Source: Cyanophora paradoxa (Eukaryota; Glaucocystophyceae; Cyanophorales; Cyanophoraceae). Taken from it: a DNA stretch of 64,000 nucleotides. A program made the translations under genes and the position numbers. The notes under the pieces were generated by a model, which was not told the origin of the DNA, did no database searches, and saw nothing but the letters and a program-made list of their open reading frames with translations. Of the stretch, positions 42,177 to 52,668 are shown piece by piece. The stretch's first letter is position 1. Each line of letters begins with the position of its first letter. The stretch is taken from assembly GCA_004431415.1 (NCBI GenBank), contig QPMI01000167.1:62001-126000 (forward strand). Direction: 5' to 3'.

Positions 42177-42284
42177 GGGGAAGCGCGCCCAGTCCTGCCT
42201 AATCGCTGCGCACTCGGCTGCGCGCCGCGCTCTAAAATCGGTCGCGCGGCTCGTTCTGTTCTGTTATGGCGGCCCCGCCGTGAG
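42147..42284 (-). repeat. Dispersed repeat B, copy 2, covering the DnaJ 5' end
   Basis: Near-identical to 37743-37894. On the minus strand it supplies the ATG and first residues ([10 protein letters not shown]) of the secretory DnaJ plus about 110 bp of its upstream region, so it is a promoter/5'UTR segment shared between two loci. Confidence 0.8.
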
Positions 42285-42496
42285 CTTGTGGAATGTTCTG
42301 CTTCCTTCTCTGGTTCCACCTGAAATGCTCTAATCTGAGTTCGGCTTAAATATGCTGCTGGCGTAATCCGCCCTCGACTTCGCTCCTTCGAGTGGCCGAG
42401 AGCCACGGTGCCTACGTTGCCGTACCCCCAAGCCGGCTCAAAAGTCGGCGCCCGCGCCCGGGGCGCTCGCTCCGGCTCGCTCGGTGATCGAGTACG

Positions 42497-44227
42497 ATGG
42501 GACAAGGTGGCAGGTGCGCGGCGGCCTTGCTCCGTTGGGGGGCATCTCCGTGATCCGTAACTCCCTCGCAGTAAAGTCGTTTGTGCTGCATGCTCGAAGA
42601 AAAAGTCGAAGGCGAAGAAGCTAACCTGCCAGCATCCCATATGCCGGGCGTGCATGAAGACCAGCCGTGCGTTCCCTCCGACTCGCCCTGGGCGTACTGA
42701 CAAAGTCGCAGGCGGCGATCTGGCTGTCTGTCCGATCTGCTGGAAGGAGAAGACCGCACCCAAAGCCGACGCCGGCCGGGCGCCTAGTGTTCAGGTCAAC
42801 GTGGGCCTCAGCCCAACGCCGCCTCCGGGCGCGACGTCCAGCGGAGGGACGCAGAACAGCGTCTTCAATTCCGCGGCGAAACCGCAAGCGGCCGTGCAGC
42901 ACGGCGCGGAGAGTGCTCCGTGGCCGCAGCCCATCAGCACGGCGTCGTCCTCCGGACAGCAGCAGTCGCCTCAGAACCACCAAATACACCCACCGCCCGC
43001 TCCGCCTCTGCAGAACTCAGTGCAGCAGCAGCAGCAGCAGGCATATCCTCCGCCCGCTCCCCCGCCGCCGCCAGCGCCTTCCTTTCAGCCGCCGTCGCAG
43101 TCGTACCAGCAGTCGTCGGCCCCCTCCCTCTCTCCCCCATCGCCCCAGCAGTCCGGGTTCACGCCGCGGCAGCAGTATCCCCCGCCAGTTCCCCCGCCCG
43201 CTCTCGCGTCACAGAGCTTCTCGCAGCAAAACTACTCGTCCCAGCAGGGCTACTCCGCGCAGCAGGGGTACTCCCAGCAGGGCTTCTCCTCGCAGCAGAG
43301 CTTCCAGTCATACAGCTCGCCGCCGTACCAGCCACCCTCTTTCCAGCCGCAGGGCGTGGTGCCGCCGCCCCCGCCCCCGCCCCCGCCGCCGCAGCACCAC
43401 CAGGTCGGCGGCTTCGGGGCGCCGTACGGCATGGGCCAGGGCGACTGGCAGAACGGCGGGGGCGGCGGCCTCTCGCTGGGGGACGTGCGCCTGGAGGAGG
43501 GCGGGCCCCCGCCGCAGCCGCGCCGCTCGTCGCTGCGCGGGGACAGCGCCAGCCTGGACCCGAACCGCCGCGTGGGCTTCGTCGGCTTCGACCCGCCGCG
43601 GGAGGCAGGGCTGCCGCGGACGAGCAGCGGGGGCCTGAAGCAGGGCGGGGCGCACTTCGGGTCGCTGCCGGAGCACATGCTCCACGGGCACCAGCACCTC
43701 CCCGAGTTCGAGAAGCACGAGGGCGACTCCCTCCACCACCCCCCCGTCCCCGTCCGCCCCGCCCCGGCCCCCGCCCCGCCCCCGCCCCTACGGCCGCTGA
43801 GGCGTGCGAGGGGGGCGGGCAGGTGCGGCAGCAGCAGGCGGGGATGATCTCCCTCCTCGGCAACCACGAGCAGTGGGAGGACTACTGCGGTCCGCCGCCC
43901 CCGCGCCCCCCCACCCGCCCCGCCCGCCTTCCTCCCCGACGGGGCCGCCAGACTGGTGCGGGGGCCCCGTGCGGGAGGACGACCCCGGGGGCGTCTGCGC
44001 GCGCTGCCGCTCGCTGGGGCGCGGCCCGAGGCACGCCGACTCGAGCGACGACGACTCGAGCGAGCACGACGGGACCCTGCAGGGCCCCGCCGGTCCGCCC
44101 CGCGCCGCCCCTGCTCCGCCCGGCGCCGCGGGGTCCGACGGGGCCGGCAGGCTGGGGCCGCTTCCCCTCGCAGCAAGCTGTCGGGACCACCGCCTTCTCC
44201 AACGTCTACCGGATCGGCTCCTCGTAG
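42497..44227 (+). CDS. RING-finger protein with N-myristoylation signal and long Pro/Gln-rich region
   Basis: The ATG at 42497 starts a 17-nt first exon; a GT-AG intron joins it to give MGQGGSKVVCAACSKKKSKA. MGxxxSK is a textbook N-myristoylation signal. The RING cross-brace is VVCAACSKKK, TCQHPICRACMKTS, then (across an intron with an ACTGAC branch-like motif) GDLAVCPICWKEK: C-x2-C, C-x-H-x2-C-x2-C, C-x2-C. It should act as an E3 ubiquitin ligase at a membrane (inference). About 230 residues of Pro/Gln/Ser/Tyr-rich low complexity follow (FSQQNYSSQQGYSAQQGYSQ, QGFSSQQSF), resembling prion-like or condensate-forming sequence. Conserved-looking exons come next: VRLEEGGPPPQPRRSSLRGD, HMLHGHQHLPEFEKHEGDS, QAGMISLLGNHEQWEDYCG and GTTAFSNVYRIGSS to the stop at 44225-44227. 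Confidence 0.75.
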
Positions 44228-44685
44228 CGCCGCCGGCCCCCGCCCCCGTGCCCCGTCCCGGCCCCCTTCCCCTCTGCGAAGATGCATGCGCGCGCCCGCC
44301 GCGTTGTCCACGCCCGCGGCGTATCGAAGTCGAAGACCCAGAAGGCCCAACGGTCTAGGGCCCTGACTAGGGGCCGCTCGGCCGCAGTCTGTGCTATAGC
44401 TATCTTGACGGTCTGCATGAGCTTTCAAGCCCAGCCACCTAGCTGGCAGCTCTATCTATAGATCTAGAACGCGTGCATGCAACTTGGCAAATGCACGCAT
44501 ACAGATCAGACTTGGAGGTGTTGTGGTTGATTGCAAACATTATACAGAATACAAGGCGAATCTCGCGGCAAAACGCTATACACTGTGACAAGAGGAAAGG
44601 GGGCTAGAGTACAACGGGCGAAAATATTATGCGCGGGGGCCTTCTGCTACGCGTGGCGTGCGAGGGCGAGGCGGCGGGGCTGCGC
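44228..44685. other. Convergent intergenic region
   Basis: No gene is supported. AT-richer, with AGCTATAGCT, CTATCTATAGATCTAG and TGCATGCA palindromes at about 44390-44500. Confidence 0.4.
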
Positions 44686-45141
44686 TCAGTTCTTCTTCTC
44701 CTTGGCGATGGCGGAGCCGGCGAAGAGGATGGAGAAGAGCTTGCGGAAGAAGGCGACGATCGCAGCCAGCAGCGCCGCCAGCGGCGACTGCGCCCGCCTC
44801 AGCGGCCGGCTCAGCCCGGGCGGGGCGGGGCAGGGCTGGCGGACCGGGGCGGGGGCCTTGGCGTCGGCCTGGGCCTTGCGGGAGAGGAGCTTGGAGCGGG
44901 CGTCGTCGATGCTCGAGGCGGCCGCCTTCTCGACCCTCTCCGCCGCCCCGACGACCGCATCTACCACGTGCTTCGCCTCCGTCGCAACCTTCGCCGCAAC
45001 GGCCTTCGCCCCCACAGGCGCCTCCGCCACAGGCCCCCGCTCGCCCGTCGTCTGCGCTCCGCTCAGCCGCCGCCCGTTCAAGGCCCCTAGCGGCTCGACG
45101 CGCACCACTTTGTGAAAACCTTGCGTTTGCCGCAGGTGCAT
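44686..45141 (-). CDS. Hypothetical tail-anchored-like protein
   Basis: Not recognised. The open exon starts with an ATG (complement of 45139-45141) and runs HLRQTQGFHKVVRVEPLGAL, NGRRLSGAQTTGERGPVAEA, AVAAKVATEAKHVVDAVVGA and AERVEKAAASSIDDARSKLL, an Ala-rich amphipathic helical region, to a hydrophobic segment near the C-terminus, PLAALLAAIVAFFRKLFSIL plus FAGSAIAKEKKN, with the stop at 44686-44688. A single terminal membrane helix with a basic end fits a tail-anchored or LEA-like membrane-associated protein. Additional 5' exons between 45150 and 45804 (for example TPIQPAELSAQRSSLFAG) are possible, so the start is uncertain. Confidence 0.45.
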   Translation of the reverse strand: MHLRQTQGFHKVVRVEPLGALNGRRLSGAQTTGERGPVAEAPVGAKAVAAKVATEAKHVVDAVVGAAERVEKAAASSIDDARSKLLSRKAQADAKAPAPVRQPCPAPPGLSRPLRRAQSPLAALLAAIVAFFRKLFSILFAGSAIAKEKKN

Positions 45142-46399
45142 CGGGGCCTGCGCATCGGGGGTGTTGGAATCGCTTGCGGGGCGGCGGGGGCCGGCGGGGC
45201 GGGGGGGCGCGTGCCACATACCAGCTTCGAATTCTTTGTACGCGAAATGCGGTACAGATTCGCCAGCAGGGGGGCGGCTGCTCAAATAATTAGCACTCGA
45301 ATGGGCTGGAAAAGCTGGCCTGCAAGCCCCCGTAATGACGGAAGCGGTGGCACCTTGATAGGCCCGCTGGTAGGAGGCATCCGAGCCTAGAGTGCGCGAG
45401 CGCTGGTTCCTCTTTTGAACCGGGAAACGACGTTGAACGTTGCGGCCTGAGAGCATTCAGGGATCGGATGAGCAAGGCTGGAGGAGATGCAATAAGGCTC
45501 GCCGCGGGGGACAAGACCAAAAACGTGTTTTATCCCCTCAATTACGTGCCTAGACCAGCTGTGCAAGCCCCGGCCGCAGCCGCGGTGGGTCGGGTCGAAA
45601 AACATATGGCGGGACTGCCTTCGACAGGCCAGACCGGGACGCACCAGCCATATCACCGAGCGCCTGAACTGAAAAAGAGGCTTTACGATGGGTATTGTAG
45701 CGAACCAACCGGCAGGAGCCCGCGAATAACGAGCTGCGCTGCGCTGACAGCTCGGCCGGCTGAATGGGCGTAGAGAAAGCTGCGAAAATCTCTACGTCCG
45801 TCATCTCTCTCTCTTCGGAGGCTCGGCGCTAGCGTCTCGAGCGTGCTGCGGCCGGCTTTGATTGAATTGCCACTACCCCCAGAGTCGAATGACCCTGTAT
45901 CCCTCACAACTTCACAAGTCTGTCAAGGAGCCGGACTGTGATTCGGAGCGCGCGCGGGAGCTAACACTGTGCGAGTTTCGTCAGTCGCAGGCGCTAGGCT
46001 CGCCGCCCTGTACGGCGCGCGTGGAGACGACAGCTCGAGCTCAGCTGCAGATTGCTCGGTCCAGTTGATCAGACGGGCGGAGACGCGCATGACGACGCTG
46101 CTGTGCCCTTCGAAAGCTCAAAACTACAAGGCCCTACTGCAAAGGTCTCTATTTCGATATCGATGTCGATTAAGGTCTGTCGTTTACTACAACGGTCTGC
46201 ATTTCGATATCGATCTCGATTAAATACGCGTATATACGCGATTTGGTAAGACGTCGCGACGGCTGACTCAGTGACGCGCGCGCGCGCTCTAGATCTTAGC
46301 TATATATAGGCAAGTGCATCCGGTCCCGGAGCGGCGAGACGCGGTGCATGCTAGCGCTATAGCTAGCTATAGAGATCATAGATGCATCGAGCTTGAGCG
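45142..46399. other. Spacer, possible 5' exons of the minus-strand gene, palindromes and a direct repeat
   Basis: Open minus-strand segments at 45387-45804 might be upstream exons of the tail-anchored-like gene but lack family support. At about 46146-46221 the block TTTCGATATCGAT.TCGATTAA occurs twice as a direct repeat with GGTCT before it. GCGCGCGC and AGCTATAGCTAGCTAT simple sequence lies at 46275-46375. Confidence 0.4.
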
Positions 46400-47468
46400 A
46401 TGGTGCTCGAAACCGGAGTTGCCTCATCTCGTCGACCTCCGATCGACCTCCCCTCCTTCGCGATCGTCGACTTCCTCCTCATGGAGGCACGCCCCGCCCC
46501 CCGCTCTAGATCTCGAGCTCGCGCTCGCCCTCGGGGCGCCGCCCCCCCCCCCCCCCCCCCCCCCTTGCCGCCGAGCTGCCGGCCTCTCGCGCAGGAGCTC
46601 CAGCGCGACGCCGACGGCGTCCGCAAGGCGCCCGCCCCCGCCCGCCCCGCCCTCCCCGCGCCGGCGCCGGGGCCGCGCCGGTGCCACGTGCACCCGGGCT
46701 GACGCGGCGCAGAACATGTTCTTCTACAAGGACCGCGGCGGCAAGCTCCACGCGGGGCCCCTCTGGCGCGCCCCGCCCCGCCCCGCCCCGAACGCCGCCC
46801 CATCGACGGCCCGCGCGCGCGCGCGCAGGGACTGCGGCCTCGCGTTCAACCGGTGCCCGCAGAGAGGAGCGCGCCTTCTGAATCTTGCCGTCGTGACTCG
46901 TATCGCGCAGGTCCTGGTTCTGCGACATGTTCGATCCCGAGGGCTTTGCCTTTCTGGCCACAAACCTCGACTGCCGGCCCCCGGCCCTCTGGCAGGCCCG
47001 CCCCGCCCCGCCCCGCCCCGGTCCCACGTGCGGCAGGCGTTCCCTGCGGAGCCCGTATTCACCGCCCTCGCCCCGCCCAGCCGGCCGGCGACGCGGGGGC
47101 AGGCGGGAGCTGATGGCGGGGCCGCTGGCGCCCGAGCGCCTGGAGGCCACCGTGGGGCGCCTTGCCGCCGAGATCGCCGCCGCCGTCGTCCGCCCCGCCC
47201 GGCCCTGCCCCGCCCCCGCCCACGTCGACGCCGCCCGCAGCCGCGGCACCTCGAGCGCTGGAAGGACAACCTCGCCATCGACGCCGCCGGCTGGGCCGGT
47301 GCCCGCCCCTCGCCCCCGCCGGCGGGACGCCGGCCCACGCGCGGGGCCGGGAAGGGAACGTGGATAGGGTGCGGGCATGGCTGCGGCACCGGGGCCTGGC
47401 TCGACGCCAACATCGGCTCCCTGCAAGCCAGCTGGCGCGCCGCCTGGGCCGCCAAGTACGGCCTCTGA
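46400..47468 (+). pseudogene. CotH-kinase-like protein, C-terminal part only, with an apparent 1-bp frameshift
   Basis: Joined exons read IDLPSFAIVDFLLME, ELQRDADGVRK, NMFFYKDRGGKLHAGPLW, DCGLAFN, RSWFCDMFDPEGFAFLATNL, then ELMAGPLAPERLEATVGRLA, HLERWKDNLAIDAAG and, at the end, AWLDANIGSLQASW. This is the CotH order: D..F.DYFL..EL..N.D, Y.YKDRGGKLHAGP.WD..LAFG, ERW and WLDANI. CotH proteins are atypical secreted protein kinases. The first three introns (46487-46594, 46628-46712, 46766-46828) all have GC donors. The usual N-terminal half is absent upstream of 46400. VRAWLRHR (about 47370) and AWLDANIGSL (about 47394) are in different frames with no intron between. The metal-site motif is WDCG rather than WDFD. 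It is probably decayed or carries a sequence error. The last frame ends at 47466-47468. Confidence 0.65.
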
Positions 47469-47610
47469 GCCCCGCCGCACCGCCCCGCCCCCGCCCGCCC
47501 GCCGCCGCCCGCCCGCCCGCCCCGGCCCGCCCCGGCCCGCATGCCGACCCTGTGCCATCACGGCTGTCACGGTCTCTGCTGTACTATACATTGCATCGCA
47601 CTGCGGGCGC

Positions 47611-48503
47611 CTAGCTGTCGGGAGAGGTCTCGGGCTGCTCGTCGGCGGGCACGGGGGCCTCGGCGGGGGCGGCCTCGGGGGCAGCCTCGGTGGCGGCCTC
47701 GGCCCCCCCCTCGCCCTCGGGGGCCGCGGCGGGCTCAGCAGCGGCCGGCTCCTCCTCAGGCTCCTGCACGCGGGGCTCGGTCGCAGCCCCCTCCACCTCC
47801 GTGTCCGCCGGCACCTCTGTCACCTCCACGCTCCCCCCCGCCGCCGCCTCTCCCGCGTCCCCCGCCGTCTCCTCGGCCGGCGCCTCCGCCGGCGCCTGTG
47901 CCGGCGCATCGGCCGGGGTCTCGGCGGGGCCCCCCGAGGGGGCCTCCGCGCGGGCGCCAGCACTCCCGGCCGCCGAAGCACGCGATGCTGGCCGCGAGCC
48001 CTGACCCGAGAGCCGCGACGCCGGTCGCTCGCCCTCTGCAGGAGCAGCAGCGGCGGCGGCCGTCGCCGACTCTGCCCGCGATGCCGGCCTCGAGCCGCCA
48101 ACGGAGCCGGCGGGGGCCGCAGCCGAGGACGGCGATCGGCTTGCCGGCTTCGGGGGCATCGGCGGCAGGCTGCCGGCCTTCAGCGCCCCCTTCAGGTCCA
48201 GCGGGTAAGCGGCCGGGTTCGCCAGGTACCTGAAGAGCAGCGTCAGCAAGGAGCATACCGCAACTGATCGAAGCCTGAGGCGGGGAAACGCAGGGCGCAC
48301 GAAGCAATGAACTCCAACGGGTCATCCGGCCGATACACTATCAGCTGCTGAAGGATGGACTGGAAGAGCTCGTTGATCTTGTTTGTCTGCAAGGGAAATG
48401 CAAGGCATGTTAGCTATGCTCGTTTGACTGCAAGGATGTTCCAGTTGCGCACCTTCACGTAAGCCTCAATCCCGACCTTCAGCTGATTGCTGTTAAAAGC
48501 CAT
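47611..48503 (-). CDS. RIIa/Dpy-30-type dimerisation-docking domain protein with Ala/Pro/Glu-rich tail
   Basis: The ATG (complement of 48501-48503) gives MAFNSNQLKVGIEAYVK, a GT-AG intron, then TNKINELFQSILQQLIVYRP and DDPLEFIA. This is the RIIa signature (Y...N/HKI..LF..L...L...RP.DP..FI) seen in PKA regulatory subunits, adenylate kinases and many ciliary proteins. After another intron come YLANPAAYPLDLKGALKAGS, then a long low-complexity tail: RPASRAESATAAAAAAPAEG, acidic PAETPADAPAQAPAEAPAEE, ending ADEQPETSPDS at 47611-47613. RIIa domains dimerise and dock amphipathic helices (AKAPs, radial spoke protein 3), so an axonemal or adenylate-kinase-associated role is plausible but not shown. 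It is head to head with the next small gene, 134 bp apart. Confidence 0.75.
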
Positions 48504-48637
48504 ATCTGCTGCGTGCACGAGCTCTGTTGCGTTGTAGTCTCGCTTGCTTTTCTAGGCCGCGGGACGGGTACGCGCGCAGCGTGGAGTCGGAGGCAAAGTC
48601 GTGCGCCCGTTAGCTCCAGAGTACTGTAGAACTTGTC

Positions 48638-48995
48638 ATGGCGGGCGAAGAAGCGGGAGCGAGGATCGGTGAGACCCGCCCCGCGCGTCCTGCCCCCCCG
48701 ACCCGCCTACGCTCGCCGAGTCGTGTTAACGTTCGGCCCGCTTGCGCGCTGCTTTGCAGGCTTCTGGCTCTGGTGGAACTGCCCTTGTCTGAGGCCAATC
48801 ATGCACTCGCTTGGCATGTTCCCGGCCCGGGGAACATGCTGTAGGACGTCCAGCCTAGCAAATGGCTGATGCCATGATGCGCGCGCAGGCGCGGACATTA
48901 CCAGCTATCAAGTGAAGTCAGGTGCAGGGAAGATCGGATCGGGAATCTCGTCGGCGTTCGACAAGGTCGGCAACAAAGTCAGCAAGCTGTTTTGA
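48638..48995 (+). CDS. Small Cys/Trp-rich hypothetical protein (about 72 residues)
   Basis: Not recognised. The ATG at 48638 opens MAGEEAGARI; a GT-AG intron (acceptor CTTTGCAG) joins in frame to GFWLWWNCPCLRPIMHSLGM and FPARGTCC; a second intron (GTAGGA donor, GCGCGCGCAG acceptor) joins to ADITSYQVKSGAGKIGSGIS and SAFDKVGNKVSKLF with the stop at 48993-48995. The middle is hydrophobic and Cys-rich (CPC, CC), possibly a palmitoylated membrane hairpin; the C-terminal half is an amphipathic helix. Both introns keep a single open frame, which supports a real gene. It shares a likely bidirectional promoter with the RIIa-domain gene. Confidence 0.45.
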
Positions 48996-49412
48996 CTTCC
49001 TAATTGTCTCCTAATTATGTAATGCGTCTCTGTATTGCTATGCCATGATATCGATGGGCACGCATGCGCATTGGCCATGGATTGGAGCGCCATGATGGGC
49101 ACGCCGTCAGACTGCAGCTTCCAAGTTCGATTCTCGGCAACAATTGCAAAGTCAACAAGATTCAATTGTGATGCTTGTACAGTCAAATTCGATATAAACT
49201 AGGCATAGGACCGGAGCCGCACATGTACTGCAGTAGCTATAGACGTAAACCTAACGCTTGCTGATCGAGTTCACGATAAACGAATCATGCGCTTACGCGT
49301 GCGCATGCGCACTCAGCCGCACTGCAGCTGCTGCGGAACTTGGAGTCGTCCATCGCACAGCTCCAGATGTCGTTGGTCGTCTCTGAAATGCATCGCACAG
49401 CTCCGAGCCTCT
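48996..49412. other. Intergenic spacer
   Basis: No gene is supported. AT-richer sequence with CATGCGCATGCG-like palindromes at about 49060 and 49300. The block CAGATGTCGTTGGTC.TCTGAAATGCA at 49363-49391 also occurs at 42048-42075, inside an intron of the secretory DnaJ gene, so it is another short shared repeat. Confidence 0.45.
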
Positions 49413-49826
49413 TCAAGTTCGCTCCAGGTCCTGCAACCCCAGATCGGGCCACTTGTTCTCCGCCGCTCTAGGGTTCCTGTCGAGTGCTGCAGAGCGCATA
49501 AGCAGCGAGCTTCCGCGGTGTTTCTCAAACCAGGAAGCGCGCTCACTGTCGTCCATGTCGTCCATCGGGATTGTATGGCCGGGCGGGAGCTCGATGTCTG
49601 TCGAGCGCCCAGTCTCATCAGCAAGCATAAGAATCGCTCAAGTACCGGTTCCCAGGGCGGCGCTCGCACCCTCGTCGGGCAGTTTGTCAGTGAGCCAGTC
49701 GTCCTCTGCGATGTCGAGCAGCGGCCGCGTTCGGTGTACGTGGCAAAAGACGGAATCCTGGCGCTTGCATCAGCACAACAGGCGCGAGGAGCAGCCGCCA
49801 GCGAGCGCGCGAACCCGGTCTGCCAT
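49413..49826 (-). CDS. Hypothetical acidic protein
   Basis: Not recognised. Conserved-looking segments LLDIAEDDWLTDKLPDEGAS and TDIELPPGHTIPMDDMDDSE, then RASWFEKHRGSSLLMRSAAL and NPRAAENKWPDLGLQDLERT lie in two exons, with the stop at 49413-49415. A Met at 49826 (MADRVRALAGGCSSRLL) could begin a short targeting-like leader, but the join to the next exon was not phased. It is included because the composition is protein-like and unlike the shadows of other genes. It is divergent from the DUF1749 gene. Confidence 0.35.
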
Positions 49827-50025
49827 GGCGGCTCGAATTCAAAAAAGGGCACCGTGGCACTGCGGCAGCCGGGATCGGCCAATACTACTGCTCTAGATCT
49901 GCTAGCGATCCAATACTGCTCCGCGGGCTCGTAGGCTGCGTGCAGGAGTGCACCGGGGTGTGAACGTTTACTGTACCCCACGGCCAGCTCCCGTTAGCCT
50001 GCCGAGCCCTGCTTCCGCTGCCGCC

Positions 50026-51416
50026 ATGCCTCATCATGCATATGGGAGCCGGCTAGAGGGCGTGACGCTCTCCTCGTACCACCCCACCAAGGGTCTTGTC
50101 GCATTTTCGAAAGGTCACGGGTGCTGTTCCTTGTGTCCAAATTTCCGTGCGTTGCTAAAGTACGCGCAGGGACGAGCCTCAACGCTTTTCTGGTGTTCGT
50201 TCCAGGACTCACGGATGGCTTATTGAGGTCCGCAGTTAACAACTCCTGACACCGAGCGATGGCTGAGCCTAACGTGTTCTCCAGCCATGATTTCTTATTA
50301 GAACTGATCCCAGCCCTGAACGCCCGCGGGGTGACATTCGTGTGAGCCGATGTGGGCCCTGCATCTGCCTCTGCAAGCGCCTCCTCACGCACGCGCGCGT
50401 ACGTGCGCATCCGCGCAGGCAGCCGGTGCTGAGCTCGTCCTACCGGCAGTACGGGACGAGCTCGCTGCAGAAGGACGCGGAAGAGCTGGACGAACTGTTT
50501 GAGCACCTGCTCGGGCAGGCCGAGGGGGCGGGCATCAAGCGCGAGGATGTCGAATTCTACCTCATGGGTGCACTGGCGCCCTCGCTGCCCACGGCTGCGG
50601 TCTCACGGGCGGGGCGGCGCAGGGCACTCGACGGGGACGCAGGACACGGTGGGCGCCTCCCACCCCCCCCCCCCCCCCCCCCCCTCCCCCGGGGGCCGCC
50701 AGCCCATTCGCCCGCCCCGCAGGTGTGGTTCCTGAAGCACGCGCGGAACCGCTCCCGCGTCCGCCGCGCCATCCTGCAGGCGCCCGTCAGCGACAGAGAC
50801 TACCTGCGCAGCCTGTGCGCCGGCCTGCCGCCCTCTGCCCCGGCCCGCCCCCGCGCCGCTGGGAGCCACGGTCGGGGGTCGCAGGCCGGGTTGGGAGGAG
50901 CGGGCGAAGCTTGCGGCGGAGCTGGTGGCGGCGGGGCAGGGGGCGCGGCTGCTGCCGGGGGACACGCGGGAGGCGGACGAGGCGGTGCCGGTGACGGCGT
51001 ACCGCTGGGACAGCTTGGTGGGGCGCCTCGGCGACGACGACATGTTCAGCAGCGACCTCACCGACGCCGAGCTCCGCTCCCGCCTCGGCCACGTCGCCGC
51101 CCCCACCCTCCTCCTCTTCTCCCTCGGTCCCCGCCCCCCGCCCCCGCCCCGCCCGCCTGCCCCCGCCCCACGCCGACGGGGCGGGGAGCAGCCGACGAGT
51201 ACGTGCCGGCGCACGTCGACGCCCGCGCCCTCGCGCACCGCATCCGCGCCGCCCTCGGCGGGCCCTCGGAGCTGGTGCCGCCCCCGCCGCGCGGTCTTCG
51301 GGGCGCGGGCCAACGGGCGGGTGCAGGTGCTGGTGGAGGGCGGGCGGCACGCGCTGCCCGACCACGCCGACCTCCTCTGCACCTCCGTCCTCGCCTTCAT
51401 CTCAAAGCCCTTCTGA
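50026..51416 (+). CDS. DUF1749 alpha/beta hydrolase
   Basis: The ATG at 50026 gives PHHAYGSRLEGVTLSSYHPT, KGLVAFSKG, then LVFVPGLTDGLL (the family's hallmark oxyanion-loop region), SHDFLLELIPALNARGVTFV, LSSSYRQYGTSSLQKDAEEL, and, by splicing two short exons, LMGHSTGTQDTVWFLKHARN. GHSTG is the nucleophile elbow with the catalytic Ser. Then VRRAILQAPVSDRDYLRSL, LPGDTREADEAVPVTAYRW, the conserved DDMFSSDLTDAELRSRLG, PTLLLFSLG, DEYVPAHVD (likely the catalytic-acid loop) and VEGGRHALPDHADLLCTSVL (catalytic His). The stop is at 51414-51416. DUF1749 includes fungal siderophore esterase-like and plant esterase-like proteins; the substrate here is unknown. One intron contains a run of 22 C (50663-50684). 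Confidence 0.85.
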
Positions 51417-52516
51417 GCCGCGTCTGAGACTGAGGGGTCGCGATGCTGCACCACCGGGCCGGCTTCAGCATGTGCGCATGCACCCCCGGCCCCGGGCCTC
51501 CTCCATCTCTCCAGCCAGCTGTACATGGGCGCCACGCGCATGTTCGCTCGTAGTGCTCAGCGGCTGTAGTGCATTTCAGCTGCCTACTAGTACTAAGGTG
51601 TCACAGTCTACGTATACATGTCGGTGGCTTGCAACGTTGATTGCGATCTCGCTCAGCGGCGCGGCGGCGCCGGCTCTCATCATGACATCTCGGGCGCCGG
51701 CGGGGGGGAAGGCGCCGGCGGCTGTGACAGATCTCAGAGTCTAGATCATGCGGCATTCAGCACTCTCCTACCGTAGTACCGTAGCCTAGTAGCCTAGTAG
51801 TACCGACTGGTGATACCCCAGTCTCCCCCCGGGGCCCCCGCGCTGCGGGGCGGAACCGTTGAACTGCTCATGATCAGCGGCTGGCTGCTCCAAGCGCATT
51901 GCTTAATCTTGAATTATAAGCTTGTGCCGCAGTGCCACGGTGCGGCAGCCCTACAGCAACCAAAATTTGATATTGATCTGCGTATGTACAGCCTCGCAGC
52001 CGAAAGCAAACTGTTTTCAAACTGTTCTATATATAGCTATACATGGGTGACATGGCGCGTGGGCTAGCTTCAAGGCTTGGGCGTCCAATGCGCTACTAGG
52101 CCTACTTGCTAGGCCTGAGGCTATACAAGCGGTTTCAATCACGCAGGGCTCCGAGGCTCAGCGGCTGAAGCATGCGCACGACACGCCGTGACGGGGCGGC
52201 ATCAAAACCACGAGCATCTAGCTATAATAACGAATAAAAGAAGAACTTCGGAACAGCTAGCGAACATCATGGCATCACGTGTCACGATTAAATGCATATG
52301 TGATCATGAAGAATAAGTTGCGGGCAATCGCAAAGCTATGGACGATATACATCATTGCGCCACCCGTGACCCTCCTACCACAGAAACTAGACTGTGCAAA
52401 ACTTGGCGGCCTACAGCGGCCCTGAAGCTTAAAACGAGGCCTGGCCCTCGGCGGCCATCGCTACCTGCCTACGTAAACAAGCATCGGGATGACAAGGAGG
52501 CCGACGGCGCTGACGG

Positions 52517-52547
<31 letters not shown>

Positions 52548-52668
52548 CGTCCAGCCGCCCGGCCGCCCGGCGCTCGCCTCGCGTCGGAGGAACCTGCAGC
52601 TAAAAACACGGACGATGGCGGGGAAGGGGCGGGGAGAGGGGGCGGCCGGCGGGGCCGGCGGGGGTGCC
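51417..52668. other. Spacer with palindromic simple sequence and a 30-G tract
   Basis: No gene is supported. CTAGTA/CCTAG blocks lie at about 51765-51805, CTATATATAGCTATA at about 52028, and TAGGCCTA-type palindromes at 52095-52125. A run of 30 G at 52518-52547 sits just past the stop of the LRR/Cys-His gene and is poly-C in that gene's sense direction. Confidence 0.5.
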
